This document shows, in pieces, positions 49,437 through 61,959 of a stretch of 64,000 nucleotides of DNA (its first letter is position 1; each line of letters opens with the position of its first letter). The position numbers were made by a program, and so were the translations under genes. Under the pieces are notes generated by a model. The model ran no database searches. It saw only the letters and a list, made by a program, of their open reading frames with translations, and was not told the DNA's origin. The DNA comes from Diadema setosum. Lineage: Eukaryota; Echinodermata; Echinoidea; Diadematoida; Diadematidae. The stretch is from positions 3,519,501-3,583,500 of the forward strand of contig CM067080.1 in NCBI GenBank assembly GCA_033980235.1, in the 5' to 3' direction.

Positions 49437-52400
49437 CTTGAATATGCAGCAAAAGGAAAAGAATCAAAGGATAACTTGTTAGGACTGCAAGATAATTCAT
49501 CTCTCAAAAGGCAGTGACACTTCTTGCACTCGTCCATAGAAGAGGGCAGTGCACCATCCAGCAGTGTACATTCTAGACCAACTGTTGAATCATTAAAATT
49601 ACTGACAGCGATTTCACATAAACTTGTCTTCAATTTATTGGCACTTCAAAGGCAGAAAAAGAATGCTCCAGAAATTACAGTCACACAATTGCACTGATGC
49701 AACTGAAACAATCTTCTGCCAATCTTACACTCAATTTACCACCACACATTTTTTCTCCTCTGAAAGCAGAACAAACGAATCAATGACTATTAAAAGATGC
49801 AGCACTCCTCAGAAACTTTACTGTCAGATACATGATAAAGATGAACATAAGGGTGATGGCTCTGAAACAATTTCTCACAATTTCTCACAATGAAACCATC
49901 CCTATGGAAGTAAGTTCATGAGGTTTGACAAGCTGGAAGATACTTAGAAATTTCAAGTGTTCAAAGCAAACACAGTCACACTATCAATGGAGTAATAGGT
50001 CAAACACATGGGGCACTGGAATGTGTCCATCTGACAGCAAACTCTTATCTTATCTCACACCGGTATCTTTTCTTGAGGCAGGGCACAGCTGACAGCAGTT
50101 ATATGTTGGTTCACACGACTTGTCTAATCTTTAAGATTAACTCAACGATTTAAATTTCAATGATTAGCCTGCAGTTTTAAAAGTACTACATGCATCCATA
50201 CAATACTTAATCTCTAATTTTTGAGCGAGAGTTCCACGCGATGATTAAACTGCAGAACCGACAGAAAATATGCCTAGCGATAAACCTGTAAATGTGCACT
50301 GATACAATAGTGCACAACATGCACTGATGGGTTGACCTGAAAGCTTAGTGGCAATACAGTTTACAAAGAAATCACACTAACTCTTGAGTTCAGTGATATC
50401 CTGACCAGACAATACTAAACTATGAATGGAGACCCTCATGGCTCATGGTTAGAGCATAAACCCTAAGAAATCTTGTGGTTCTGTACATTCAATTAATCTT
50501 GCTAACTGGTAACTTTCGAATGCGTCTATATAGAGATAAAATGTGAGCTAACCATCAAAGTTTAAAACTTTGAGCTAAACTTTAAAATTAGGAACGCCAT
50601 GTGAATCCAACCAATACCCTGTCCATTTCAGTCTTCAAATTGCTGACATCAGGTACTTTTCAAGGCATAGCATGTTTGTACGACTCACAAGAGAATTGCT
50701 TAGAATTGTCACTAATCAAAGCAAACTAAATTTAAGCACTGGAGGAAAAAATAGCCTTGGTTGCCCTTCAATGAAATATTTTGGTACAGAAAATAAGAAA
50801 TGCCTTGCAACATTTTGGTTATCCATGTTTAAACAAAACCGTCTTGTGCTTGAATCATTACTGCTTCATTAATTATAAACCTGTAGATGAATAAATCAAC
50901 TTTCCATGAAATATGAACATTTTGTATATATCTAAAGAGCATTTCCCTGCAGTATCCTCAAAGGAGAGGAAGTTCACGCAAACTGTGCCAGTAGATATCA
51001 ATCTAAAATTGATCTCAATATTGGAAATAAGACTCTGTTTTTCTAATTTTCAGTCCTTTTTTTAATGAAATTGAAGTGGAATCTCCATGCCATGTCATGA
51101 AAGAGACAGAGAATGCTTGTGTTATGGTAAACTGATAGAAAATAGTTCAGGCACTATCACTGTTCTGACTCAATCTGGACATTCTATACCTATTCCAATC
51201 AGAATCTGGAGCAAGGAATCATTTCAAGTTGATGCCTACGAAACTATACATGCCATATATAATTGCAAGAAGACATCCAACTGGAACATAAAGATGGCAG
51301 GGTACAGCAAACAAAGGTGTAATTTCAGTCACATCTCCACTCCCTCAATTATACAGAGAAAGAAAGTTTGGGTAATCTGATGTTTCCTTCAATGTCTCAT
51401 TTCACCCCCCCCCCCCCCCCCAAAAAAAAAAATGAATAAATAAAAATGCCGCAGAATCATCTTTTTTTTGTCATTTAATCCATTTTTTTTTTCTTGAAGG
51501 AGAGTCGACAGGGACTGTATTATCTCCATTCGGGAGTGAAATTTTCAAGGAAATCTCAAAAGTTCAAAAGGGTAATCTGTCTAGTGGAGACCATGGTGAC
51601 ATCAATGTTGGAAGCCAAGACATTCTGGAGGATGATTCATCACAGCCTGTATCTAGTGATCTTCCCTCACTGTTGTTGTTGTTCTTTTTTTTTATTATTA
51701 CTGTCATACAAACTTCACATTCAAATGTTCTACAATGACGGCAAAAGATAAATAGACAAAAATGTCTAATCTGTAATCATCAGGAAATCCAGGCAGTGCT
51801 TAAAATTCTAAACTGCAATGATGTTAGTTTGTTTTCAATGACTTTTTGATATGAGAGCCAAAAACATTTGTTTGTAATAAACTTGAGTAGGCCTAAACAA
51901 AAGAAGGCAATTTCATTGAAAAGGTATGTGAATTATAATGTTGTACTTGGATTTTAGGTTAAATCTACCCTGAATTGTATATTTTTGTTGTTCACTTAAG
52001 TGATAACACATGTATGTAATATTGTTATCATCAGCTATTAAAAAAAATGCCATGAAATGAACAGCTAACAATGAACTAAAATTGAAAACAAACAAACAAA
52101 CAAACAAACATTTCTCATTCTCAATTTGATATTTTCAAACAGGTTGCCTAGTCTACACATGTAGGCTTAAACTTAAAGATGTTTCTGATGAACATCGCTG
52201 AACAGCGAATCAACTTTACATAGAAATGTCAAGTTCATGGCGAATTGAGCCAGGGACGAACCATTTTGCAAGTATGTTGCCAAAAATTAACTACTGGGCC
52301 TCCAAATTGTGAAGCCATTTGGGTTGTTAAAAGCCTTTCAACACAGTGAAATCTTTCCTGCCATTCAACATCATAGTTTCAACATGCTCAAGGCGCGAAA

Positions 52401-55400
52401 CAACACACTCTGGAAAAGTGCCAAGCCTTAAAGTCAATCTTTTTCTTTCTTTTTAAATGAAGCTTGTAGAACTACACCAGCCTACATGAAAGTATATACT
52501 GTGATACATTGTGTATTATTCAAAGTTCAGCTGAGAACATTAAGATATCACAATTAATCATTATCTATAGTAGAGGATCCTCAGTCTTTGATGCCACTAG
52601 GCACTCTCTATGTTTGCAAGGAGCTCTTTCTTTATTTCCAACACAATGTCATTATTATTGATTTACAATGTATCATTTTCATTTGTATGAGCTCTTCAGC
52701 AAAGTGCATAAATGGGGGAATCAATACAAATTGGATGATGTTTCGTACATGTTATAAAACAACCAATTAATTTTTGAAACAGGGACTGTGAGATAACGTT
52801 TGTATCATTACACACAAACATATCTGGCTTCCTCAACACACTTAAACGAGCAAGGAAGTCAATGTTATGAACAGCATTGCTGTATTCACAGGGCTAAATA
52901 AGGCATAATTATTTTTAGTGGAAGAAGGGAATATTTTTGCCTTTCCTGCAAAATGGACATGTAGAGTTAAAAAATTTGAGAATTTAACAGCTTTTTTCCC
53001 CCATAAAACCTGAAGTATTTTGAAAAAAAGTAACAGTTGGCATCTCTGCACATGTCAGTCCTACTGACCAAAAATTCTCTGTTGTATAGAATATGAAGGT
53101 TTACGAGGCCCAATATGAGTTGTTATGAAATTCTAGAGGATTTGCATGAACACTTGCATTATAAGAACTCCCAATGACTTTCTTCTGTTTTTTAAATACC
53201 TGAATCATTAGTCCGCCCACTTATACTGTAAAATACGTATGAATAAATATCAAACAGTGAAGACCATATCTCTTTCCAGGAGCAATAAAAGCACAGATAC
53301 ATGTATGGCAGAAAGTGACAGTTTGTTTGTTTTTTTCACAGAGCTACAATCTTTTACATTTTTTACCCTTTGCCTTACACATACTGCCAGGGGTATACAG
53401 CACCAATTGACGAGCGAAAAACAGGTTAATTTGGACTTCCTTTACAATAATTCACCTCTACCTTGCATTATCTAACCAAAAAATGAGTTTATAAATCTCA
53501 AGTGGCATGAAATAGAGAAGAAGTTAAAACATTTTGGCAATAACAGTAAATAGAGTAACCACATATGATAGTTTGACATTTTGGAAGGTTTGTCCACTCG
53601 CTCTCTCTCTCTCTTTCTCTGATCATTCACAGAGACGCAGAGGTATAGGATAATCAAGAAAGTGTCTTTCATCAGCCCCGCGGTCGTGGCATGGCACGGG
53701 CCAAATTTAGAGCGCTTGTTTGACGGCAGGAAGCCGCGACTTCCTACTGCGGCTGAGCAATGTTTGGCGTGGCGGCCACAGGCGGGGAGCAGGGATCTTC
53801 GAGAAAGATGAATTGGTGAGGGGGGGGGGGGGAGGGGAGTGGAGGAGAGGAGGGGGGAGGGGAGGGAAGGGGAGGGGGAAATGTTCCTGAGCAAGGCCAG
53901 CTATGTTATAAGTTTAACAGCAGCTGACATGGCTGAGAGGGAACATAAAGACCAAAAGCGAGAAGGGCGCAACTACAGATTAAAACCCTCCTCAGCAGGG
54001 AATACATCGGGGTTCATTTTTTGTATTGTTGTTTTGGGGAGGGCGTGGGCGAGTGGGAGGGGATGGGTGAGTGGGAGAGAGGTTTTCTCTAGCAGGTGGT
54101 TATGTCTTTAAACTGAGTACCAACAGACTACAAATAAACCCTGATAATGGAAATATCAATATTAGTGTGGTATCTAACAGCTTTTCCCTATTGGTTATGC
54201 TCACATCCCAATAACACAACGTAATTATCCTAGCCATAGTAATGAAATTCATGAATAATCTAGTGCCTAAGGACTATTCCAGCCAAAGAAAATTTCATTT
54301 ATAGAGTCCAGTGACTCAACCCTTACAGCAAATCTCAAAAAGTCTAACTATGTTGTACAATTTTTGTATCTCTTGTTTTGTTCAGCATTGCTTTCTTATG
54401 CATCATTTTCATGTATCAAATATTTGGCAAGAGAACTAATGGCTTTCTTTAATCAGTGTTTTAAAAGCATTGATGTTCTTTAATGCAGATTGTTTTTATT
54501 GCTACTAATAACTTACAACTGTGACTACTTCCAAAAATATAAATCCTGCAAGTTCTATTTCTATGGAATAATTGTCTTCAAAGGGCCCTGATGTAGGAAG
54601 AGTTCTGGTAAACTACAAATAAGGCGAAGAGGTCAAACTCACTTTGGCTTTTTATAGTATACATGCATTTATAGACTTCACTTTAAACTGTTCCAATTGT
54701 GAATATCTTTTTCCAAGTAAAAGGCTTTGAAATTTTCTCCGTTGTGCACCAAAAGCAGAACATTTTGGTGTTTATGTTCATTGTCAGGAGACAGATAGTT
54801 CAATAATACGACATACTCTTGCAAAAATTTGATGAAGATCCGTCAACTCACTCCTATCTCATTAAATTGTAATGTATGGTATAGAATTGCACCAAATTAT
54901 ACTATGTCACTGATTTTCTATAGTGGCTCCATTGAGACAATTCTTTAAATTCTACCAAATAATGACAAAGGAACGGATCCTTGGGATGCAAGTCTTTGTC
55001 AGCATCATAAAATTGAGAATGATGTAAATCCTTAAATCTGAACTTTTTATTTGATTTCCAAACGGCCTTCTCATGGATCCAGCCACCTTCACATTCGTGA
55101 ATGCAAGGAGTTTTGTTCTTACCTAATGTGGATCCACCCTGACTTGGCACCGATGTGAAACCCTGCGTGCGTCTGAAGAAGAAAACCGTCACACCGTCAA
55201 AGACGACCCTCTTCTTCTTCCTCCTGGTGATCCCTTCTCCATCATCCCCTGACCCTGGACGGGAAACATAATTAATGATAATTATTTCTTTTACTAAAAA
55301 TCTCACACAATTGGAGACCGTATAAAATGTATACAGCAATCATAATACTTGCATTCACACAGACAAAATAGAGGGATAACGATCGCAATGCAAATACCAA

Positions 55401-58400
55401 GATTTTGTGGTCAGACAGATGGATAGAACTATCCCACTAATTGCCGATCACGATAATTTGTCAGGAACTGCGCATGCCTGAAATCTACCAAAATGGTGGA
55501 TGGCACACACCCTTCAACATTTCCAAGTACCCCTTATCAAAACATGGTTTACTAGATTGACACAAAGTATTCAAAACTATAATATTTCATTAAACAGAGC
55601 TACCACTTTCATATAGCAAAAAACCCAACCAAAAGTAAACCAAAATTTGTCTATGATATTCTTCAAATTGTCCATTCATACACTGTCTTTATAGAAGACA
55701 TCACACATTACATGTATGTAAGACAAGCTGGACTTTAAAGGGATCGTACAGTTTTGGTTGAGACCTAATTTGGGGTTTCTAACATTTTTCGGTGAAATAA
55801 TGAGAAACCTCTCATGAAATATGAAAGAGCATGCAATTTTATGAGGAATTCAACGTTTATTTGATGAAAATTGGTTTTGAAATAGCTGAGATATCCAAAA
55901 AAGAGCGATTTTAATAAAGTGTGGGACCCACACTTTATTAAGATCGCTTTGTTTTACTTTGTTTTTGGATGTTTCAGTCATTCCAAACCTGATTTTCATC
56001 AAATAAAATTTGAATTCCTTTTAAAATGGTATGCTCTGTACTATATCATAAGTGTTTTCTTGGTATCTCGAAAAAAGTTAAAAGCCCAATTCTCATCTCC
56101 ACCAATACTGTACTATCCCTTTAAAAGTGATTTGATGACACGTACTGCACCATGAACCAAAAATCATTCACTTGAAAACATACCGGTACAAAATAAGATT
56201 AGTTACTCAATAGAAAGAAGAAAATGCATTTGCCAAGTTTTAATTTCTACATTTAACTTTCTGCTCCTGATATCACAAAAAAGTTAGAAACAACCCTGGT
56301 TAATTTGAACTCATGGGCATTCCTGTTATTTTCCATGTCACAGAAATCAAGGAGATGTCATCATTTTTAACATTTTGATTGAGATTTGCAATCAGTGTGC
56401 AGCACATTTAAAACAAAACAACAGATAATCTACTTCGAGATACTTTTTTGAGCTCTTCATGACTGACTGCTCATCTTTTGGTTGCGTGAAGCACAGAAGA
56501 CCATCATGCTGCGTCTTTATCATTTTATACGGTCAGTTTTTATGTACAATATTCAACACTGCTCTGTGGGGGTGCGGGAGAAAGGCTATCGCTGCTTGTT
56601 GCCGTGGGAGCAGCTACCCGACAACAGGCCTAGACATGTTTTGTGGCCATCGTGATGATGTCTATGGCTTACAACAGCTGAGGGAATGTCCATACAGTAT
56701 CTATCACAGTCTCTTCTCTTTTTGTGCGCTCAGATAATCGAAGTGACTCATCCCCAGCATTACGTGCACTACATCCATGACAGGGATCACCTAGTCTGAT
56801 TGCAAGGCTTAAATGGATTATTTTTTTCTGTTAATTTGTGGACATCCAGTGTCATCACTACAAACTGTATGCCCATATTACCATGCAGCATTTTTATGAT
56901 GCATGTACACAGCCATACATGCATCATGATGGAGAACTTACCATCATTTGAACAATAGCCTGGCAGAAACTGAAACTGACCACAATTTAAAGGGATCGTA
57001 CAGTTCTGGTTGAGACCTAATTTCAGGTTTCTAACATTTTTAGGTGAGATAATGAGAAATCTCATATGAAATATGAAAGAGCATGCAATTTTATGAGGAA
57101 TTCAACGTTTATTTGACAAAAATTGGTTTTAAAATGGCTGAGATATCCAAAAAAGAATGATTCTAATAAAGTGTGGGACCCACACTTTGTAACGATCGCT
57201 TTGTTTTACTTTGTTTTTGGATGTTTCAGTTATGCCAAACCCGATTTTCATCAAATAAACTTTGAATTCCTCTTAAAATGGTATGCTTTGTGCTATATCA
57301 TGTGTTTTCTTGGTATCTTGCAAAAATTCGAAAGCCTATTTCTCATCTCAACCAAAACTGTACTATCCCTTTAAACAAAAATGCAACACTCTGTAAGTGA
57401 CCTGTCGTTCACTCTGGTCAAGGGAGAGATTCCATTGGCAGGACATATCGATCTCTTCAGACAATTTCAAACAATCTTGCCACATGTAAAATGGAGAAAT
57501 TATCTATCATATGGAATGTGTATGTGCTGCTGAATAGAGAGAGAGAGAGAGAGAGAGAGAGTGTGTGTGTGTGATGTTAATCTCACGATAAAGTCAACAT
57601 AACCTACTATCGCTTCAAGCGATTGCCATGATAGTCTTCACTCTCTGCATTGATAAAAATCATATTTATTTATCAAACAAAAGTTTTGTATTGAATGTAA
57701 ACTAAATTATTTGTTTATCACCTGATTACTTATCACTGCTGTTAATTCTTTTTTAAATAAATGCACATAAATATCTGCAAACAAACATTTTAAGGTGAAT
57801 CGCTGTGCAAAGCCAATGGAGACGCATTCATACTTAAAGGGGACGGCTAGTAACTGATCAGTGGGATTCATTTAAGAGTACATTATATATACTATTGTTG
57901 TGTGAAAATTATTTGCTTCAGAACGGTCTCATATTCAAGTATGGTGCAGTTTAATGCCCCGTCACTGTACAGGCATGCTAACCTGGAAACATTAAACTGC
58001 ACATTACTTGAATATGAACCCATTCTGAAGCAAATGATTTTCACACACCAATAGATATATAATGTACTCTTAAATGAATCCCACAAGAATTGGAACAATC
58101 ATCCCCCAGCATTCCCACTGATTCCCACTGATCAGTTACTAGCCAACCCCTTTAAAACAATGTATCCTCATCAATCCACAAGCTGTACTGTCTTTCCCCT
58201 TTCATCTACCCCTTTAATATCACGAAACAGTTTCCATTCGTGTCATTGGAGGGCAGCCAATATTGACATCATATAAACACATTCAGTTATGATCGCTTTC
58301 CCTCTCCGGCTCGCAAAGTTCACGAGGCCGCCGATAAAGCGTTCAATCACTACCATATGTCGTTGGATTCGAGGGCGGAAACACAGGCAGACAAGGAGAC

Positions 58401-60948
58401 TACCACATCGTGCCATGTCACATGCTCCTGCTTCAGGTGTGGGACAAAAAAACCTGAAACGGATGCGCCAATTTCCAGGCCGACCTCTAGATGGGAATTC
58501 CTGTTCAGCAATGGACCAAATCTTTCTCTCTATATGTACCAATGGATGAATTGATGATGATATATTAAGCCCTTGCTGAGACACCATCATCACAGCCATC
58601 TTGACATGAAAAGGAAATGGTTCAATGGCCCTATAAACTACTTCAGAGCATGAAAATATTAAAGAAAACTGTTGGAATGGGATTGAAATGTCACTGCCTG
58701 CCATTGAATATATCCTGCTGCACAGTTTTATTTGAATAATCACTACTTGCTATCAATGGAGGACCACTCAATTAATGAATGCTGGAGAATTGATTGGACT
58801 TCAAAATGAAATCGAATGTTATACACATGCAGAAATAGCAGAAATATACCCGAAACTCATAACTAGAAATGTGAGGAAATGCAGTTTTGCACTGTTTTGC
58901 TATTCTGGTTTCCTGTGCATCATTTTCAAACCTGTAGCTGATTACAGAAACTGAAATATTTTGAACTCTTTGCCTTGCAAATCGTGAGAAATGTAGTTAT
59001 TGAAGTTTTGCAATATTTGTTGTATCCACTTCCTTACATGAATACTCGATCACACATAAACATCATGAGGCACTAATTTTTGGACCCTGACTCATGCGTC
59101 AGTGACCGAGTGCTTGGATGTACTACAAACATCACGTTGTCATTAATGTTACTTTGGATACCTCTTCCTGCCATAAATGAAAGTGGCTCTTGATCACATT
59201 TGACTGAAGTAGGAAGGAGTACAGAGCCAAGCATCACCATGAGCCAAGATATCCACTTCAGTTATAATCAGAACACATACACAAACACACACATGTGCAA
59301 ATCTATTCCAACCGAGACTACTTGTACACATAAACGACACTGTGACTACGTGAGAGAAAGTTCTTTGTTGGCTATGACAGAGTGTTCATGTTCCCTTAGA
59401 AACTGATTCAACATCCATTGATACGAGTGTACGTGTACATGTCTGCACCACGCTTTTATACATAAAAATGTATATCAACATCCTTTCTTTATGTACGAAA
59501 TATGCCACATTGAGGTTTGCAGACTATTTACACATGGTTCTGATTTTTTTTTTTTTTTTTTTTTAAAGCACCCAATCCTCGGTGTACATAGCAACATGAC
59601 TTTCCCCTAATACAGTCAATAATTAAATCTACAGTTATCATGGCAAGTTCATTTTTAGAAAAGAAACAGGCTAATGTTTTTGTGGCAGAAATTGGCCTTG
59701 CCTTCGGTCATCTACACATCACTTTGCTAGCTTTATGATTTTGTGAGCATTGTTGCGTATATCATTTACTCATAATCCCTAAATGGGATAAAACCTTACA
59801 GTTGACTATTCCAATTGATTTACAAACATTGTGGAAAGGCTGGGGGGGGGGGGGGGGGAGGCAGAGAGGAGAGGGTGGAGAAGAGTGGGAAGAGAGGGGG
59901 GGGGGGCTGGGGAAGCCCATACTGGGGTGAGGGGAAAGGGGCGTGTCTCTTGAAGTGGACCAGTGCAGGTGCGTGACTGGATTAGGGAATTAACTCACCT
60001 TCCTCTCCCCCCACACTAGACTGCACAAACTACAGCAGTGCCAGTAACAATTTGTACGCCAACAACTATCCACCGTGCAATTACCTGACCCCTCACCAGC
60101 ACTGATAAAAGAGTTCTTTACCAGTAATGCTTTTATGGTTATTTACTGGAAGATAAAACTAAATGCAACTTTCTCTAATTCATTTTTAATATTTTCAGTT
60201 TATTTTCGAAGAGATATTTCAACGACACATCAAGTGAACGGGGATTAATGTTGATGGAAGTTATAATGATTCTACAAATGTTTCCAAACTTTTATGACAA
60301 AGTGCTCATTGTCCAACATTGTACTACACATATTCCTAGCCAATTAAGACACTATTATTTTGTATGGGGAAGGGTATGGAAAATCTCCAAGGTACCCACA
60401 GAGATCTAGGGTAAGATCAAGAATTTACACTCAAATAAAGATCTCTGTCATTGTGCTCACATTGAGTGCACTACACTATGGGGAGCTGAGCTTTAATGCA
60501 TTATCGAGATTTTATTATTAATTGCACCACTCCCAAAATAAGCATGAGGTAATTAATGACTACGCTCGAAGAAAGTGAATGACAAAGAGATTGGTGGTGT
60601 ATCATTACCACTATCCAGTCTGGACTTCTTGGAGTCGGGTTCATCGGTCGTTGGTTCGTCTGGGGTGGACTCTGAACTGGCGGCCCGCTTGCGCTTGAGA
60701 ACGGAGACAACCTTCTTGGCCGCCATTCCCCTCGGGTCGTCCGCCAGCGTCGTCTCCGAGGCGGTGGAGGTGGAAGAGGACAACGATGACGATGATGAAG
60801 ACGACGACGAATTCGATGAGATGGAGGAGGATGGAGGAGGGGAGGAGGAAGAAGGCGGAGGAGGAGAAGAGGAGGAGGAGGAGGAGGCGGAGGAGGTGGA
60901 GGATGACGAGGGGGCAGGGTCAGCATTCTGCTCGCCCGTTTGGTTCAT
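46723..60948 (-). CDS. CSRNP: Cysteine/serine-rich nuclear protein, CSRNP/Axud1 family (three coding exons)
   Basis: Exons 60948-60609, 55254-55123 and 49436-46723 (- strand) join with GT-AG introns and matching phases to about 1061 residues. CSRNP proteins are nuclear, DNA-binding transcriptional activators; Drosophila Axud1 is the fly member. Exon 1 gives poly-Ser/poly-Pro and the LKRKR motif. Exon 2 gives [17 protein letters not shown] and [18 protein letters not shown], the family's N-terminal signature. Exon 3 gives a Lys/Arg-rich helical region, then a cysteine-rich block at about residues 268-306 with ten Cys (CGCDC through CTKEGC), then [20 protein letters not shown]. About 700 Ser/Glu/Pro-rich residues follow. 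Human members are roughly 540-600 residues, so this tail is unusually long. The start is the first ATG after an in-frame TGA at 61045-61047. Which vertebrate paralogue it matches cannot be said from sequence alone; invertebrates usually have one. Confidence 0.92.
51405..51431. repeat. C-run followed by A-run
   Basis: About 17 Cs abut about 10 As. Confidence 0.95.
53818..53880. repeat. G-rich low-complexity tract
   Basis: G runs of 4-12 separated by single A, GA or GTG; it could form G-quadruplexes on the + strand. Confidence 0.85.
55123..55254 (-). CDS. CSRNP: CSRNP coding exon 2
   Basis: The acceptor is GTCCAG and the donor GTAAGA. The exon completes a Gly codon from exon 1 and encodes 43 whole codons including [17 protein letters not shown] and [15 protein letters not shown]. 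This is the most diagnostic N-terminal block of the family. Confidence 0.92.
55739..56120. mobile_element. TTAA-flanked palindromic MITE
   Basis: A 382-bp copy. Starts AGGGATCGTACAGTTTTGG, has the central palindrome AAAGTGTGGGACCCACACTTT, ends ACTGTACTATCCCT. TTAA lies at 55735-55738 and 56121-56124. Nearly the whole element folds on itself. Confidence 0.88.
56991..57370. mobile_element. TTAA-flanked palindromic MITE
   Basis: A 380-bp sibling of 55739-56120 in the same intron, with the same ends and centre and flanking TTAA at 56987-56990 and 57371-57374. Confidence 0.88.
57538..57573. repeat. GA microsatellite passing into GT
   Basis: (GA)n of about 24 bp is followed by (GT)n of about 12 bp. 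Confidence 0.95.
57838..58151. mobile_element. TTAA-flanked palindromic MITE, second family
   Basis: Starts AGGGGACGGCTAGTAACTGA and ends TCAGTTACTAGCCAACCCCT, flanked by TTAA (57834-57837, 58152-58155). The arms pair almost to the centre (for example ATTTAAGAGTACATTATATA against TATATAATGTACTCTTAAAT). Confidence 0.88.
59540..59566. repeat. T homopolymer
   Basis: About 20 or more consecutive Ts in CSRNP intron 1, on the non-template strand of that gene an A-run. Confidence 0.85.
59842..59965. repeat. G-rich tract
   Basis: A run of about 17 Gs followed by GGA/GAG-rich sequence and further G runs. Confidence 0.85.
60609..60948 (-). CDS. CSRNP: CSRNP coding exon 1
   Basis: This exon encodes 113 residues plus one base. 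It opens [11 protein letters not shown], runs through long Ser and Pro tracts from imprecise TCC/TCG/CCT repeats, and ends with [13 protein letters not shown] and DSKKSRLDS, which carry basic clusters likely to serve nuclear import. The donor is GTAATG. The frame is open 32 codons further upstream without an ATG, so an additional upstream exon is possible but not needed. Confidence 0.82.
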
Positions 60949-61450
60949 GGCGACGACGTCTGGGGAAGGTGCCTGGTTGCTCTGAGTGGTGGCGGAGGCC
61001 ACATGTGCGTCCCGAGTCGGTTGAGGTACGGACGAGGGAGCTCTTCAGGAGATGGTAAGTCCGTATTGGCTACATTCTGGATGCCTGTGTAGAGGGAGAC
61101 AGACAGAAAAAGACACAAGTGAGACATCCCTGCACACTAATGAAGAGGTCTGTGTACATTTCAGCATTTTAAAACGCCTCACGGGGCAAAGTCCGAACAT
61201 TACTGTCACCGATAATGGCCCAGCCACGGACTACCGAAGCATTTGATTTACACTCTGTCAATACCCCTCACACGCTACTCCATAAAAATGCTGACAAGTT
61301 TTCCACTGAACACATCCCCTTTCACTAATGCACCACAAATTTGTGTCCATCACATGAGAGTTCCACATAAATGCACTCATATAGAACTCTAAACAGAAAA
61401 GATGATATACCACGCATATGGAACGCCATTAAGGAAACAATACAAAATTC
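60949..61450 (-). other. CSRNP: CSRNP 5' flank or 5' UTR
   Basis: The coding frame is open to a TGA at 61045-61047 with no ATG. A possible splice acceptor (TCTCTACACAG) ends near 61085 on the - strand, so an upstream non-coding exon is plausible. No promoter element is evident. Confidence 0.4.
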
Positions 61451-61454
61451 ATTT

Positions 61455-61912
61455 CACTCCAGCCAATATTCATTTCACTTTTAACAAATACATTTCACTC
61501 ACAAACATTGATTTTACTTTTTATAAAAATACATTTCACTTTTCACAATAATACATTTCACTTTTGAATTAAAATTCATTTCACTTTTCACAAAAATACA
61601 TTTCACTTTTGAATTAAACTTCATCTCACTTTTCACAAAAATACATTTCACTTTTGAATTAAAATTCATTTCACTTTTCACAAAAATACATTTCACTTTT
61701 ACATAAAGATTCATTTCACTTTTCACAAAAATACATTTCACTTTTACATAAAGATTCATTTCACTTTTCACAAAAATACATTTCACTCTTAAATACAAAT
61801 TCATTTCACTCTTCACAAAAATACATTTCACTTTGGCGTACCATATCACTCAGACGAAACCATTTCACTGCGCTAAAACCATTTCACTCTGATAAAACCA
61901 TTTCACTCTGAT
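61455..61912. repeat. 45-bp minisatellite and related 19-bp repeats
   Basis: About six to seven units of 45 bp, each two halves sharing CATTTCACTTTT, then shorter units of about 19 bp (AAAACCATTTCACTCTGAT) from 61856. Because 45 is a multiple of three, the - strand stays open for 111 codons with a 15-residue period (VKCIFVKSEMN); this is a repeat artefact. Confidence 0.93.
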
Positions 61913-61959
61913 ACAAAAAAAATACGTTCCTCTTTTTTCCCGGCCAAAAGGTGGCGCCA

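Larger units (their letters stand above)
49437..55122 (-). other. CSRNP: CSRNP intron 2
   Basis: A 5.7-kb intron bounded by a GTAAGA donor and a TTCAAG acceptor. It contains the C/A homopolymer at 51405-51431, an AAAC tract at 52086-52110 and a G-rich block at 53818-53880; no further exon or family is recognised. Confidence 0.8.
55255..60608 (-). other. CSRNP: CSRNP intron 1
   Basis: A 5.4-kb intron with a GTAATG donor and GTCCAG acceptor. It carries three TTAA-flanked MITEs and G-rich tracts at 59842-59908. A 166-codon open frame at 58743-58243 shows no recognised family. Confidence 0.8.

Noticed and set aside
47370..49482. + strand open frames opposite CSRNP exon 3 (up to 226 codons)
   Set aside because: Antisense shadows of a GC-richer real exon; no family signal or splice context.
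49434..49500. CSRNP starting at the upstream ATG of the terminal exon frame (49500)
   Set aside because: The hydrophobic lead is intronic; the TTCAAG acceptor joins in phase with exon 2 and restores the family motif.
58243..58743. 166-codon - strand open frame in CSRNP intron 1
   Set aside because: No recognised domain, and it lies wholly within an intron of the same strand; kept only as a note.
60575..60985. + strand acidic Glu/Asp-rich frame
   Set aside because: Antisense of the Ser/Pro codon tracts of CSRNP exon 1.
61514..61849. 111-codon - strand repeat protein
   Set aside because: Open only because the 45-bp DNA unit is a multiple of three; no coding evidence.
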